24,008 bases of DNA from an uncultured Acidobacteriota bacterium (GTDB lineage Bacteria; Acidobacteriota; Terriglobia; UBA7540): assembly GCA_937900045.1 (NCBI GenBank), contig CALCEB010000230.1, positions 1 to 24,008 on the forward strand. The letters run 5' to 3'. Positions 10,878 to 20,064 of the stretch are shown here, one piece after another. The notes under the pieces are model-generated. The model did not search any database. It saw only the letters and a program-made list of their open reading frames with translations, and had not been told where the DNA came from. Within the stretch, counting starts at the first letter, position 1. Every line of letters begins with the position of its first letter. The position numbers were made by a program, and so were the translations under genes.

Positions 10878-12750
10878 AATCCCTGATTCCAATACGCCCG
10901 GATGGATAGCTCTCGACCGCGGGCAGTTCCTGATCCTTGTATTGCAACTGGTAGAGCTTGTAATAAATCCCGCGCTTCTCCAGCAACTCGCGGTGCGTTC
11001 CCATCTCGCGCACGCGGCCCTTGTGCATCACGATGATCTTCGAGGCATTCTGAATGGTTGAAAGGCGGTGGGCAATCACCAGCGCGGTGCGGTCCTGGAG
11101 GAGGGAACGAAGGCCCTCGCGGATCATGTGATCGGTTTCAGGATCAACACTCGACGTGGCCTCATCCAGGATCAGAATCTTGGGACTGTGCGCAAGAGCC
11201 CGGGCAAAGGAGACAAGCTGTTTCTGGCCGGTGGAAAGCGTGACGCCTCTTTCCCGCACCGGTTCCTTAAAGCCTTCCGGAAGGCTCTCCACAAAGTTCA
11301 GCAGATTCACGCGCCGCGCCGCTTCCCTCACCTCGTCATCCGTAATCCACGCCGTACCCAACCGGATGTTGCTCTCAATCGTCCCGGAGAACAGGAACGG
11401 ATCCTGCAATACCATCCCGAAGTTCTTGCGCAGATCGCTCAAGCGAAGGCGGCGGATGTCCACTCCATTCATTAGCACTTCTCCGTCCTGCACTTCATAG
11501 AAGCGCAGCAGCAGGCTGGTGAGCGTGGTCTTGCCGGCGCCGGTGTGTCCGACGACGGCCACCGTCTCTCCGGGATCGAGGGTGAATGACACGTTCTTCG
11601 CAACCGGCTGGCCAGGGTTATATGCGAAGCTGACATCGCGGAATTCCACGCGCGCCGCCTCGCCGTTCAGAGCCACCGGGTCTTCGGGATCCTGAATGTT
11701 CACCGGAGTATCCAGCAGCTTAAAGATGCGCTCCGAGCTGGCCATGCCGGATTGCAGGATGTTGTATTTATCGCTCAAATCCTGAATGGGACGGAAGAAT
11801 CGCTGGGAATATTGAATGAAGGCAATCGCCGTGCCCACGGAAACCGCACCATGCAGACTCATCACGCCGCCGCGCCAGATGATGATGGCGACCGCCAGAA
11901 GGCCCAGGAATTCTACCGCAGGGTAGAACAGGCCGTAAGCCAAAATTGAATCTTTATACGCCCCCATGTGGGTGCTGTTGATGTTCTCGAACTCTTCCAA
12001 GCACCTCTCTTCGCGGCCGAACAGTTGCAAGGTGGCCATCCCGCTCAAGTGCTCTTGAAGGTAAGCGTTGATGCGGGCGATGGCGATGCGGATACGGCGA
12101 TAGGATTCACGTACCACGCGGCGGAACGCCATGGTGGTGACAATTATCAGGGGCAACACTGAAAACGTGAGCAGCGCCAGCTTCCAGTTCATCTTCAACA
12201 TCACCACGACGATGCTCAGAAGCGTGAAGAAATCTCCGAAAATGGCCACCACCCCCGAAGCGAACAAGTCGTTCAGCACATCGACGTCCGTCGTGACCCG
12301 CGTCACCAGGCGGCCCACCGGGTTACGGTCAAAGAAGCTCATTTCCAGCCGCTGCAGGTGCGTGAATATCTGATTCCGCAAGTCGTACATCACCTTTTGC
12401 CCTACCAACTGCATGGCATAGGACTGGCCAAACTCGAGCAGAAACGCTGCGATAACACAGGGCAGAAAGAGCTCGAAAGCGATCTGCAGGATTCCGGTCT
12501 TTGGGTTTTTGTTCAGGAAATGAACGAAGAGCGCCGGAATGTGCCCATGACTGTGAGGATCGAGATAAAGGTCCACTTCCAGCTTCAACAAGTAGGGAGG
12601 AATGGCCTGCAGAATTCCGTAAAATAAGATGGCGGCCAAGGCCACGGCCACCACCAGGCGGTAAGGGGCCAGATAGGTTAGTAGCCGCCTCATCAGCCGC
12701 GAGTCGTAAGCCTTGCCTAAAATTTCCTCTTCGTGCAGGTTATCCGCCAT
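10867..12750 (-). CDS. ABC exporter half-transporter (TMD-NBD), catalytic-site subunit of a heterodimer
   Basis: The 627-residue product is a fused membrane/ATPase half-exporter of type IV fold: an N-terminal six-helix domain (about 30-330), then an ATPase domain. The NBD has Walker A GHTGAGKTT (401-409), Walker B ILILDE with the catalytic Glu530, H-loop His561 (IAHRLST), and an atypical signature LSTGQ (505-509) instead of LSGGQ. This is the pattern of the YheH/BmrD/LmrD/TM288-type partner in heterodimeric exporters. The first TM hairpin has a long extracytoplasmic loop (about 61-90). The other half is encoded 82 bases upstream. Proximity to lpxB makes a lipid A (MsbA-like) flippase role possible, but drug or lipid export in general cannot be excluded. 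No SD is visible before the ATG at 12750. Confidence 0.9.
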   Translation of the reverse strand: MADNLHEEEILGKAYDSRLMRRLLTYLAPYRLVVAVALAAILFYGILQAIPPYLLKLEVDLYLDPHSHGHIPALFVHFLNKNPKTGILQIAFELFLPCVIAAFLLEFGQSYAMQLVGQKVMYDLRNQIFTHLQRLEMSFFDRNPVGRLVTRVTTDVDVLNDLFASGVVAIFGDFFTLLSIVVVMLKMNWKLALLTFSVLPLIIVTTMAFRRVVRESYRRIRIAIARINAYLQEHLSGMATLQLFGREERCLEEFENINSTHMGAYKDSILAYGLFYPAVEFLGLLAVAIIIWRGGVMSLHGAVSVGTAIAFIQYSQRFFRPIQDLSDKYNILQSGMASSERIFKLLDTPVNIQDPEDPVALNGEAARVEFRDVSFAYNPGQPVAKNVSFTLDPGETVAVVGHTGAGKTTLTSLLLRFYEVQDGEVLMNGVDIRRLRLSDLRKNFGMVLQDPFLFSGTIESNIRLGTAWITDDEVREAARRVNLLNFVESLPEGFKEPVRERGVTLSTGQKQLVSFARALAHSPKILILDEATSSVDPETDHMIREGLRSLLQDRTALVIAHRLSTIQNASKIIVMHKGRVREMGTHRELLEKRGIYYKLYQLQYKDQELPAVESYPSGRIGIRDYEQ

Positions 12751-12832
12751 ATTAGTTTGTGGGTGCCGCCAACATCAAAATTCCGGTTGAAGATTCGAAA
12801 TCGACCGCCGTATCGAAAGCCTTCAGCAGTCC

Positions 12833-14578
12833 TTACGCCTCTTTCTCCAGCGCCTCTTCGATCAGTTGCCGGTTGTAAAGCTCGGTGTAAAAGCCGTTCA
12901 TGCTAAGGAGCTCTTCATGAGTTCCCCGCTCCACAATCTCTCCGTGGTCAAGCACCACGATTTCATCCGCATTACGAATGGTGGAGACGCGATGGGAGAT
13001 CATGAGCGTGGTCCGCCCCGCCATAACTTCCGTGAGGCGGTTCAGAATTTTTTCTTCCGTGCCGGTGTCGACGCTGGAAAGCGCGTCATCCAAAATCAGG
13101 ATGCGCGGGTCGCGGATGACGGCTCGGGCGATGGCCGTGCGTTGTTTCTGCCCGCCGGAAAGCGTGATTCCGCGCTCACCCACAAAAGTGTCGAAAGCCT
13201 TGGGAAAGCTGCTGATTTCCGGCAGAACGTTTGAGATTTCCGTGGCCCGTTCCACTTCCTCATCCGGCGAAGCGGGAGATCCGAACTTGATGTTTTCCCG
13301 GATCGTTTCACTGAATAAGAAGCTTTCCTGCGGGACGAATCCAATGGCCTGCCGCAAGGCGGCCAGCGGGATCTGCCGGACCGGCACGCCGTCAATCAGC
13401 AAGCTGCCTTCCGGGGCATCGTAGAGCCGGGGTACAAGGCTTACCAGAGTCGATTTCCCGGATCCCGTCGCCCCCACAATCGCCACCGTCTTCCCCGCTG
13501 GAATGTGGAGATTAATATTTGTCAGCACCGGAACGCCGTTATAGGAAAAACTGAGATTGCAGAATTCTATCTCTCCCTGCAAACTCCGCGGCGCATCGGG
13601 GGAAACGGAGCGGTCATCAATGTCGGTTTGCGCTTCGAAGATGGTCCAGAGACGCCGCAGCGAGGCAAGTCCGCGCTGCACCAGATTCGTCACCCAGCCC
13701 AGCGCAATGATGGGCCAGATCAGATACATCAGGTAAAGATTAAAAGCCGTGAAAGTGCCCAAGGAGATTCTGCCGTCTATCACGTGGCGGCCACCCACCA
13801 GTAGAATGAGCAGGAAAGAAGCAGAAAACAACAACGCCAGCGACGGCCACAGGAAACTGGTGATCCAAATGAGGCGCTTGTTCTTCTCCACAAATTCCTG
13901 GCTCATGCCGCGGAATGTTTCAATCTCCGCCGGTTCCTGGCAGAAAGCGCGGATCACGCGCACGCCCGCTAGATTTTCCCGCACCCGCTCCGTGACCTCT
14001 GAATACATCGCCTGGATTTTCTCGAAACGGTCATGAATCTTCTGCCCGAAAAACTTGACGGCAATCGAAGCCAGCGGCAGCGGCGCCACCGCCATCAGCG
14101 TCAGCCGCCAATCGAGATGAATCATCAGGCCGATGCAGGCCACGCCCACCACCACCGTGGATGCCGAATACATAATGCCCGGTCCCACCAGGTTGCGCAC
14201 GGCGTTCAGGTCATTGGTCAGCTTCGACATCAGGTCGCCCGTCCGGGTCTGGTTGTAATAGCGCTGGGACAAGCGCATGAGGTGGGAGAAAAGATCATTG
14301 CGGAGGTCGTATTCAATGTCACGGGAAGCGCCGATCAGAATCCATCGCATCCAGAATTGGAAGAAACCCTTGACGAGCGCCACCGCCAGGATCAGCCCGG
14401 TATAATCCAGGAGTCTGCCCGCGCCAACGCGGTGAATCATGCCATCAATTCCCGCCTTGATAATCAGCGGTATAATCACGCCGACGCACTGAGCCACCAG
14501 AAGCGCAGCAAAACCGGCTACGTATTGCTTTTTGTAGCGCGCCAGATAAGGGAAAAGCGGGCGGAGTCTATTGAGCAT
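12833..14578 (-). CDS. ABC exporter half-transporter (TMD-NBD), degenerate-site subunit of a heterodimer
   Basis: The 581-residue half-exporter has six TM helices (about 15-315) followed by an NBD with Walker A GATGSGKST (369-377), a canonical LSGGQ (473-477) and H-loop His529 (ISHRVST). Walker B ends ILILDD: Asp498 replaces the catalytic Glu, as in YheI/BmrC/LmrC/TM287-type subunits. Paired with the next gene's LSTGQ signature, this makes one non-hydrolytic and one active ATP site. The start chosen is the ATG at 14578 (MLNRLRPLFPYLARYKKQYV), typical for the family. An upstream in-frame extension to 14767 runs through a promoter and lacks family features. The SD is poor. It is the first gene of the probable transporter, small ORF, lpxB unit. 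Confidence 0.9.
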   Translation of the reverse strand: MLNRLRPLFPYLARYKKQYVAGFAALLVAQCVGVIIPLIIKAGIDGMIHRVGAGRLLDYTGLILAVALVKGFFQFWMRWILIGASRDIEYDLRNDLFSHLMRLSQRYYNQTRTGDLMSKLTNDLNAVRNLVGPGIMYSASTVVVGVACIGLMIHLDWRLTLMAVAPLPLASIAVKFFGQKIHDRFEKIQAMYSEVTERVRENLAGVRVIRAFCQEPAEIETFRGMSQEFVEKNKRLIWITSFLWPSLALLFSASFLLILLVGGRHVIDGRISLGTFTAFNLYLMYLIWPIIALGWVTNLVQRGLASLRRLWTIFEAQTDIDDRSVSPDAPRSLQGEIEFCNLSFSYNGVPVLTNINLHIPAGKTVAIVGATGSGKSTLVSLVPRLYDAPEGSLLIDGVPVRQIPLAALRQAIGFVPQESFLFSETIRENIKFGSPASPDEEVERATEISNVLPEISSFPKAFDTFVGERGITLSGGQKQRTAIARAVIRDPRILILDDALSSVDTGTEEKILNRLTEVMAGRTTLMISHRVSTIRNADEIVVLDHGEIVERGTHEELLSMNGFYTELYNRQLIEEALEKEA

Positions 14579-14651
14579 ACGAGAACCGAAGGTTTCCCTG
14601 CCCGGAGGTATCCGGATGCGCCCAAACTTTCTTGGACCAGGAGTCAATTTG

Positions 14652-14681
14652 ATTATAACGGACGGCTCACAACCGCCGCAA
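14652..14681 (-). promoter_or_regulatory. sigma70-type promoter for the ABC exporter/lpxB unit
   Basis: On the minus strand, TTGCGG (14676-14681) and a perfect TATAAT (14652-14657) are 18 bases apart, about 75 bases before the ATG at 14578. This supports the shorter start for the first transporter. Confidence 0.55.
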
Positions 14682-15110
14682 TGTAGGAAAGCTGGGGAGG
14701 GCCTTTTGCTGATTTCCCGGAGGGCTAGAACGGATCGCACGCTCGTCCGTCCGGCCACTCGGCCCACTCCAATTGGGGGGATGGGTTTGGAGTAAGGAGA
14801 CGGCCCAAACTTGCCTCGTTTGGCGTTACATCTCCGGGTCGAGGAGTCTAGGTCGGGATTTCTCTTACGCGCTTGGAGCCGAAAAAGCTACCATAACCCT
14901 CCCGGCAAGAGAGGAAGTGTGCGAATAAGGGGGGGATTCCGGTTTTGGAGTAAGAGGCAGGACTGGAAAAAGCCTTGCTCCGAATGCGGAAATCCAACTC
15001 CTGCCTGACGATGGCGCCAGGCGAAAAATGGAAAGATGTCAAAGATGTTAAGTATGATAAACGAACCGGAGTCAAATGTTATCTGCTGTCCGAAGAGAAG
15101 AGGTTGAAAA
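14682..15110. other. divergent intergenic region with an imperfect direct repeat
   Basis: The sequence ggggggatgggtttggagta (14775-14794, continuing 'ag') recurs as a near copy at 14930-14954 with three extra bases and a run of seven G. The function is unknown. A short hairpin gcctg/caggc lies at 15003-15022, and a TATGAT (15053-15058) could be a -10 for the downstream glycosidase gene, without a good -35. Frames of 65-75 codons here lack SD sites and motifs and are not accepted as genes. Confidence 0.4.
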
Positions 15111-17849
15111 ATGGCAAAGTCTATTAGAAAGAAGGGTAGAAGACGGTTTCTGAAAACCGTGGCGCTCGGCGCGGGCGCAGTGACGATTCCCGGTGGGGTA
15201 GCAGGTGGAGCTCATGCCGAAAAACCGGACCAGAAGCAACTCAGGCCGGACTCGCGTCTAGATTCCATTGAATTCCCACGCCGGTTCACAGGTAACCAGC
15301 GGAAGATGATTTCCTTCCCTTTGGGCGGAGTGGGGGCTGGCAGCATCGGGTTGGGCGGCCGCGGGCAACTGCAGGAATGGTGGATTTTCAACCGTCCGGA
15401 TAAAGGCAATTCGCCAGATTATGCCTTCCCTTCGATTTGGGCCCAGGTTGGAAACAGAAAACCCACGGCGCGAGTGGTCGAAGCTCGCATTCTGCCTCCG
15501 TATGAAGGACCCAGCGGCCTCGGATCCGCCAACGTCCCCGGTCTCCCGAGGCTTGCCTCTTGCACATTTACTGGTGAGTTTCCGTTGGCCCACGTGGATT
15601 TTGAAGATGGCGATTTCCCTGTCAAGGTGAACTTGGAAGCCTTCACTCCTTTTATTCCGCTGGAACCGGACGATTCGGGCCTTCCCGCCGCCATCCTTCG
15701 GTACACCGTGACCAACCCAGGAGCGGCGCGCGCCAAAGTTGCCATCGCCTTCTCGATTGAAAATCCGGTGGGCAAGGAGAGCAATAAGGGCGGTGATTCC
15801 ACCGGCGCATACGGACGCGTTAATGAACATCGCATGAGTCAACGGCTGGATGGTTTGCTGATGAAAAATCCCTTTCTTCCGCCGTCGAACCCACTGGCTG
15901 GAACGTTTGCCCTTGCCATATTGCGCACAAATGGTGGCAAGCTCACCTATTTGCGAGGTTGGCCCAGCGCCCGTTGGTGGGAAAGCCCATTGCTCTTCTG
16001 GGATGATTTTTCGAGTGACGGTGAGTTAGGTCCGGAAGCACCGGCCCGAACGGCCATCGGTTCTCTTTGCCTTCAACGTGAGATTCCGGCGGCCGGCAAG
16101 GCTCAATTTACGTTCCTTCTGGGCTGGCATTTTCCCAACCGCACGCCGTCGCGGTGCGGCTGGGCAGCGCCCAAAGGACACGAAAACGATTTGATCGGAA
16201 ACCATTACTGCGCCCGCTTCCAGGACGCCTGGGCAGCCGCCGAATATACCGCGGAGCATTTGCCCCAGCTCGAAAGCCTTACGAAGCAGTTCGCTTCAGC
16301 TCTGCGAGCGACCACGCTACCCGGCGCCGTCTTGGATGCAGCCTCAGCCAATCTTTCTACGTTGGTCACCCCGACCAGCTTCCGCACCCAGGACGGCTCC
16401 TTCCACGGCTTTGAGGGCTCGAATGACCAATCCGGCTGTTGCTTCGGAAACTGCACTCACGTTTACGCATACGAAGCCACGATTGCGAACGTCTTCCCGC
16501 AACTTTCCCGCTCGCTCCGTGAACAACAGTTCGGCTTCCTGACAGACTCTGAAGGATTAATGGATTATCGCGAACTCCTTCCCTATGGAATCGAACACTT
16601 CGGTGTGGCCGCAGCGGATGGGCAGATGGCCTGCATCATGAAGCTCTATTATGACTGGCGGCTCTCCGGCGATACACCATGGCTGCGCAATCTGTGGCCG
16701 GCCGCGAAGCGTGCGCTGGAGTTTGCCTGGATTCCCGGAGGCTGGGACGCGAATCGCGATGGGGTAATGGAGGGCGTGCAACATAACACTTATGACGTGG
16801 AGTTCATCGGTCCGAATCCGCTTTGCGGCATTTGGTATTTGGGCGCGCTCCGGGCGGGCGAGGAAATGGCAGGAACCGTAGGAGACTCCGCAGCGGCTAA
16901 GGAATACCAGCGGCTTTTCCAACAGGGCAGCGAATGGATTGACGTCAACCTCTTCAACGGCGAGTATTACATTCAAAAGATCGGCTCGATTCCACAGGAT
17001 CAAGTGGCGAAGGGGCTGATGGAAGGAATGGGTTCCGCCAACACGGAGCATCCCACCTTTCAACTTGGTGAAGGCTGCCTGGTGGACCAACTCGTGGGGC
17101 AGTATTTCGCACGGGTCGCGGGCCTTGGCCTGCTGCTTGACCCGCAACACATCCAAAAGGCTCTCGAATCTATTTACCAATACAATTACAAACGGACGCT
17201 CTACGATCATGAATGTGTCATGCGGACTTTTGCCTTAAACGATGAGCCGGCGCTCGTCATTTGTGACTATCCTCATGGCAACCGGCCGCAAACACCCTTT
17301 CCATACTTTGAAGAGGTGATGACGGGCTTTGAATACTCGGCTGCCATCTTGATGCTCTATCGCGGCAAAGTTTCAGAAGGAATCGAACTGATCTCAAATA
17401 TCCGGCGCCGTTATGATGGCGAGCGGCGTAACCCCTGGGACGAAGCCGAGTGTGGCCACCATTACGCCCGTCCCATGGCCAGTTGGGCGGCGCTGCTGGC
17501 CCTGAACGGCTTTTGCTACCACGGCGTCGAAAAAAGTGTCGAGGCGAAACCGGCTATCCATGCCAAGCGGTTCTCCTCCTTCTGGTCCACGGCTTCCGGT
17601 TGGGGCTTGTTCGAGCAGCGAATGAATAAAAGCTCGACTTCCTTTTCGTTATCGGTCCTTCACGGCAGCTTAGTGTGCCGGTCCGTGGCGCTCGCGCCGG
17701 GAATCCCGGGTTCAAACTCGTCCGTTGCCAGGCTTGGCTCATGCAACGTGACGCACGAGCTGCGAAAAGCTGGAAACGAGGTTGTTTTCGCTTTTCCGGC
17801 TGAGGTCACGATTGAAAAGGGCGAGGAGTTGGCCTTGGCGTTGGAGTGA
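15111..17849 (+). CDS. Tat-exported GH116 (GBA2-type) beta-glycosidase
   Basis: The 912-residue product has a twin-arginine signal (RRRFLKT, 11-16 region, then a hydrophobic stretch to about AHAE), so it should be folded before export. An N-terminal beta-rich domain (about 55-345; SFPLGGVGAGSIGLGGRGQL) precedes the (alpha/alpha)6 catalytic domain, matching the GBA2 N-terminal plus DUF608 order of GH116. The probable nucleophile is Glu435 in FHGFEGSND and the acid/base Asp562 in HNTYDVEFIGPN, aligned by motif with characterised GH116 enzymes. The segment ECGHHYARPMASWAALLALNGF (780-801) is also typical. GH116 members split beta-glucosides, beta-xylosides, N-acetylglucosaminides or glucosylceramide, so the substrate is left open. 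The ATG follows a GAGG-type site. It is convergent with another exported glycosidase gene. Confidence 0.88.
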   Translation: MAKSIRKKGRRRFLKTVALGAGAVTIPGGVAGGAHAEKPDQKQLRPDSRLDSIEFPRRFTGNQRKMISFPLGGVGAGSIGLGGRGQLQEWWIFNRPDKGNSPDYAFPSIWAQVGNRKPTARVVEARILPPYEGPSGLGSANVPGLPRLASCTFTGEFPLAHVDFEDGDFPVKVNLEAFTPFIPLEPDDSGLPAAILRYTVTNPGAARAKVAIAFSIENPVGKESNKGGDSTGAYGRVNEHRMSQRLDGLLMKNPFLPPSNPLAGTFALAILRTNGGKLTYLRGWPSARWWESPLLFWDDFSSDGELGPEAPARTAIGSLCLQREIPAAGKAQFTFLLGWHFPNRTPSRCGWAAPKGHENDLIGNHYCARFQDAWAAAEYTAEHLPQLESLTKQFASALRATTLPGAVLDAASANLSTLVTPTSFRTQDGSFHGFEGSNDQSGCCFGNCTHVYAYEATIANVFPQLSRSLREQQFGFLTDSEGLMDYRELLPYGIEHFGVAAADGQMACIMKLYYDWRLSGDTPWLRNLWPAAKRALEFAWIPGGWDANRDGVMEGVQHNTYDVEFIGPNPLCGIWYLGALRAGEEMAGTVGDSAAAKEYQRLFQQGSEWIDVNLFNGEYYIQKIGSIPQDQVAKGLMEGMGSANTEHPTFQLGEGCLVDQLVGQYFARVAGLGLLLDPQHIQKALESIYQYNYKRTLYDHECVMRTFALNDEPALVICDYPHGNRPQTPFPYFEEVMTGFEYSAAILMLYRGKVSEGIELISNIRRRYDGERRNPWDEAECGHHYARPMASWAALLALNGFCYHGVEKSVEAKPAIHAKRFSSFWSTASGWGLFEQRMNKSSTSFSLSVLHGSLVCRSVALAPGIPGSNSSVARLGSCNVTHELRKAGNEVVFAFPAEVTIEKGEELALALE

Positions 17850-17975
17850 CGAGGCAGTAAACAAGGGCTGTGGACACTACGAAGGCGCCAATCCTGGGCG
17901 TACTGGCTCGACTAGCTCTCAAAGCGATGCGGCGCTCTTCCATTTGTGAAACGGCGGAGCGGGACACAGTGAAAT

Positions 17976-19196
17976 TCAAAATGACCTGAGAGCTGTAGGG
18001 TCTGAGCCGGTCCGGGCCTCTTGGATCATATGCTCACCGAGCAGGTCCCAGCTCAGGAAATGGCCGCCCGCTGTGGGTTGGCCGGTGTCCGGGTTATAAC
18101 ACTCGTTCATGCCGCCGGTCACGCGCAGATCGCGGACCAGCAGGCTCACCGTCTTCTCACCTAATTCCCGAGCTTCCTTCTTGTAGCCATAATTCATCAG
18201 CCCGTGCATGAGGAGATAGTTCGAGATCACCCAGATGGGACCGCGCCAGTAACCCGAGCGCGGGTTATAAAGCGGCTCGCCGGGCGCTAGTGTGCGTATG
18301 CCGTAAACCGCCCAGAATTCACGAGGGTTCAATAAATGCTGCTGAATGCTGCGCTTGGCTTGTGCGGGAGTTGCGATCCCCGCCCACAGTGGGACGAAGT
18401 TGGTCCACGTCTTGATGCGCACGAATTGGCCTGTAGCGGAGTCAATGTTCAGGAACGTGCCACCTTCATCGGACCACATTTTACCTTGGACAAGGGTCTT
18501 CAGGTCTTGCGCCTTCTTGCGATAAGCTGCGGCCTCTTGCGGGCGCTCCAGCTTTTCCGCCAAAATAGACAGGGCCATATACTCCCGGTAAATGTAGCAC
18601 TGCAGGTCCACCCCCTCCGTTACATTCGCGGGTCGGGCTGAAACCGCGGGATTGTTATCGACTCCGCTTTCCACACCGTTATACCATCGGAAGAATCCAT
18701 CCGGCGAGCGCCGCGTATTTTCCCAGAAGGCAATGGTGTGCTCAAGCCTGATGAAATAGGGCTTTAGCCAATCCGCGCCGCCCATTGTCAACGAAGCCCG
18801 AAGCGCCGCCTGGGCCAGAAACGGCTTGCACATTTCAGGCAAAGCCCACAGGGCATCTGGCGCAATTTCGCGCGGCGTGTACCCCTCATCGTTGGCGTTC
18901 GCGTCTACGAATTCCAGAAAATCCTTGACGGAGTCCGCCACGGGCTGGCCCACCTGATCGTAGCTAAGGGCAACACCCATGAAGTACATGTCCCAATCGA
19001 ATAGCTGAAAGTAAGGCCCGCTCGGGACGAGGTACGGATGCTTTAACAGGCCCTTGGGAGGCTTCACGATGTTCTGCTTCAGGTCGTGTTCTTTGAAGAG
19101 CTTTGCAATTTCCGAGGAGTCCTGGGCTTCGGCCGGAGCGGCCAGGATTGCGATCAGGAACGGGATGACGATCCAAGTTGAAGCTAGACGCATCAT
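17976..19196 (-). CDS. exported GH63/mannosylglycerate-hydrolase (MGH1)-like glycosidase
   Basis: The predicted 406-residue product starts with a signal peptide (MMRLASTWIVIPFLIAILAA, cleaved near AEAQ). The rest reads as an (alpha/alpha)6 barrel of the trehalase/GH63/MGH type: YFQLFDWDMYFMGVAL near the start, ESGVDNNP (Asp about 180, candidate acid), ARPANVTEGVDLQCYIYREY, SGYWRGPIWVISNYLLMHGL, and GMNECYNPDTGQP (Glu about 365, candidate base). Substrate could be mannosylglycerate, glucosylglycerate, trehalose or another alpha-glycoside; it cannot be decided here. The ATG at 19196 has GGAGG 9 bases upstream; a longer frame to 19265 would overlap kdsA and lacks a signal. It sits 40 bases after kdsA and is probably in the same operon. 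Confidence 0.85.
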   Translation of the reverse strand: MMRLASTWIVIPFLIAILAAPAEAQDSSEIAKLFKEHDLKQNIVKPPKGLLKHPYLVPSGPYFQLFDWDMYFMGVALSYDQVGQPVADSVKDFLEFVDANANDEGYTPREIAPDALWALPEMCKPFLAQAALRASLTMGGADWLKPYFIRLEHTIAFWENTRRSPDGFFRWYNGVESGVDNNPAVSARPANVTEGVDLQCYIYREYMALSILAEKLERPQEAAAYRKKAQDLKTLVQGKMWSDEGGTFLNIDSATGQFVRIKTWTNFVPLWAGIATPAQAKRSIQQHLLNPREFWAVYGIRTLAPGEPLYNPRSGYWRGPIWVISNYLLMHGLMNYGYKKEARELGEKTVSLLVRDLRVTGGMNECYNPDTGQPTAGGHFLSWDLLGEHMIQEARTGSDPTALRSF

Positions 19197-19236
19197 GTGC
19201 GCAAACCTCCGCAGTTCATGGGTGATCCCGCAGAAT

Positions 19237-20064
19237 CTATTTCCGTCGCCGGATGAACGACCCAAGTTCTACAAGTTTTCGGACCAGTGGCACAAAGTTG
19301 CGAAGGTCAAGAGCATTGGCGCCGTCGGAAAGAGCCTGCGAGGGGCGGTCATGAACTTCCATGAACACACCGTCCACTCCTGCTGCAACACCCGCCAGTG
19401 CTAGAGTCTGGATAAACTCAGGTTGGCCGCCGCTTTGCTTTCCTTGTCCTCCCGGCAATTGCAGCGCGTGAGTCACGTCCAGCACCACAGGGTATCCCCA
19501 CTCGCGCATCACTTGAATGCCACGCATGTCAACAACCAAGTTGTTATACCCGAATGAAGACCCGCGCTCGGTGATAATGATGCCGTGATTCCCGGTACTT
19601 TCGACCTTCTCTACCGCGTGGCGAACCTCCCAGGGTGATAGGAATTGACCCTTCTTAATATTCACCACAGCTCCCGATCGTCCGGCTTCGAGCAACAAAT
19701 CCGTCTGCCGAGAGAGAAATGCAGGAATCTGAATCACATCGCAGACCTCAGCCGCTGCCTCCACTTGCCGCACGTCGTGGACGTCGGTGAGGACGGGCAA
19801 GCCCGTCTTTTCCCGGACTTTCTTTAGAAGCTCAAGCCCTTTTTCGATTCCGGGTCCGCGATATGACTTTGCCGAGATTCGATTCGCCTTGTCGTAGGAA
19901 GCTTTGAAGATAAGAGGGATTTTCAGAGCCTGCGCCGAAGCCGCAAGACTTGCGGCCATTTTCAAGATATGTTTCTCACTCTCAATCACACAAGGTCCCG
20001 TAATAAAAAAGATCGGGTGCCCTGGCCCGATGACGTGTTTGCCGGCTTTGAAGTGATGCGCCAT
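19237..20064 (-). CDS. kdsA: 3-deoxy-8-phosphooctulonate (KDO-8-P) synthase
   Basis: KdsA condenses phosphoenolpyruvate with arabinose 5-phosphate to give KDO-8-phosphate, the precursor of the sugar that links lipid A to the core. The 275-residue product is full length: FFITGPCVIESE near the N-terminus, KASYDKANR (54-62), the RGPG loop (69-72), TDVH (93-96), IQIPAFLSRQ, NIKKGQF, ITERGSSFGYNNLVVDMR and VLDVTHALQLPGG. Cys25, His199, Glu236 and Asp247 match the metal ligands of the metal-dependent class (as in Aquifex), where the metal-independent class has Asn in place of the Cys. The ATG overlaps the acyP stop by one base (TAATG), suggesting translational coupling. This is consistent with the lpxB gene elsewhere in the window. 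Confidence 0.96.
   Translation of the reverse strand: MAHHFKAGKHVIGPGHPIFFITGPCVIESEKHILKMAASLAASAQALKIPLIFKASYDKANRISAKSYRGPGIEKGLELLKKVREKTGLPVLTDVHDVRQVEAAAEVCDVIQIPAFLSRQTDLLLEAGRSGAVVNIKKGQFLSPWEVRHAVEKVESTGNHGIIITERGSSFGYNNLVVDMRGIQVMREWGYPVVLDVTHALQLPGGQGKQSGGQPEFIQTLALAGVAAGVDGVFMEVHDRPSQALSDGANALDLRNFVPLVRKLVELGSFIRRRK

Noticed and set aside
14579..14767. 63-residue N-terminal extension of the first ABC transporter
   Set aside because: It runs across a TATAAT promoter, has no family similarity, and the ATG at 14578 gives the normal ABC exporter start.
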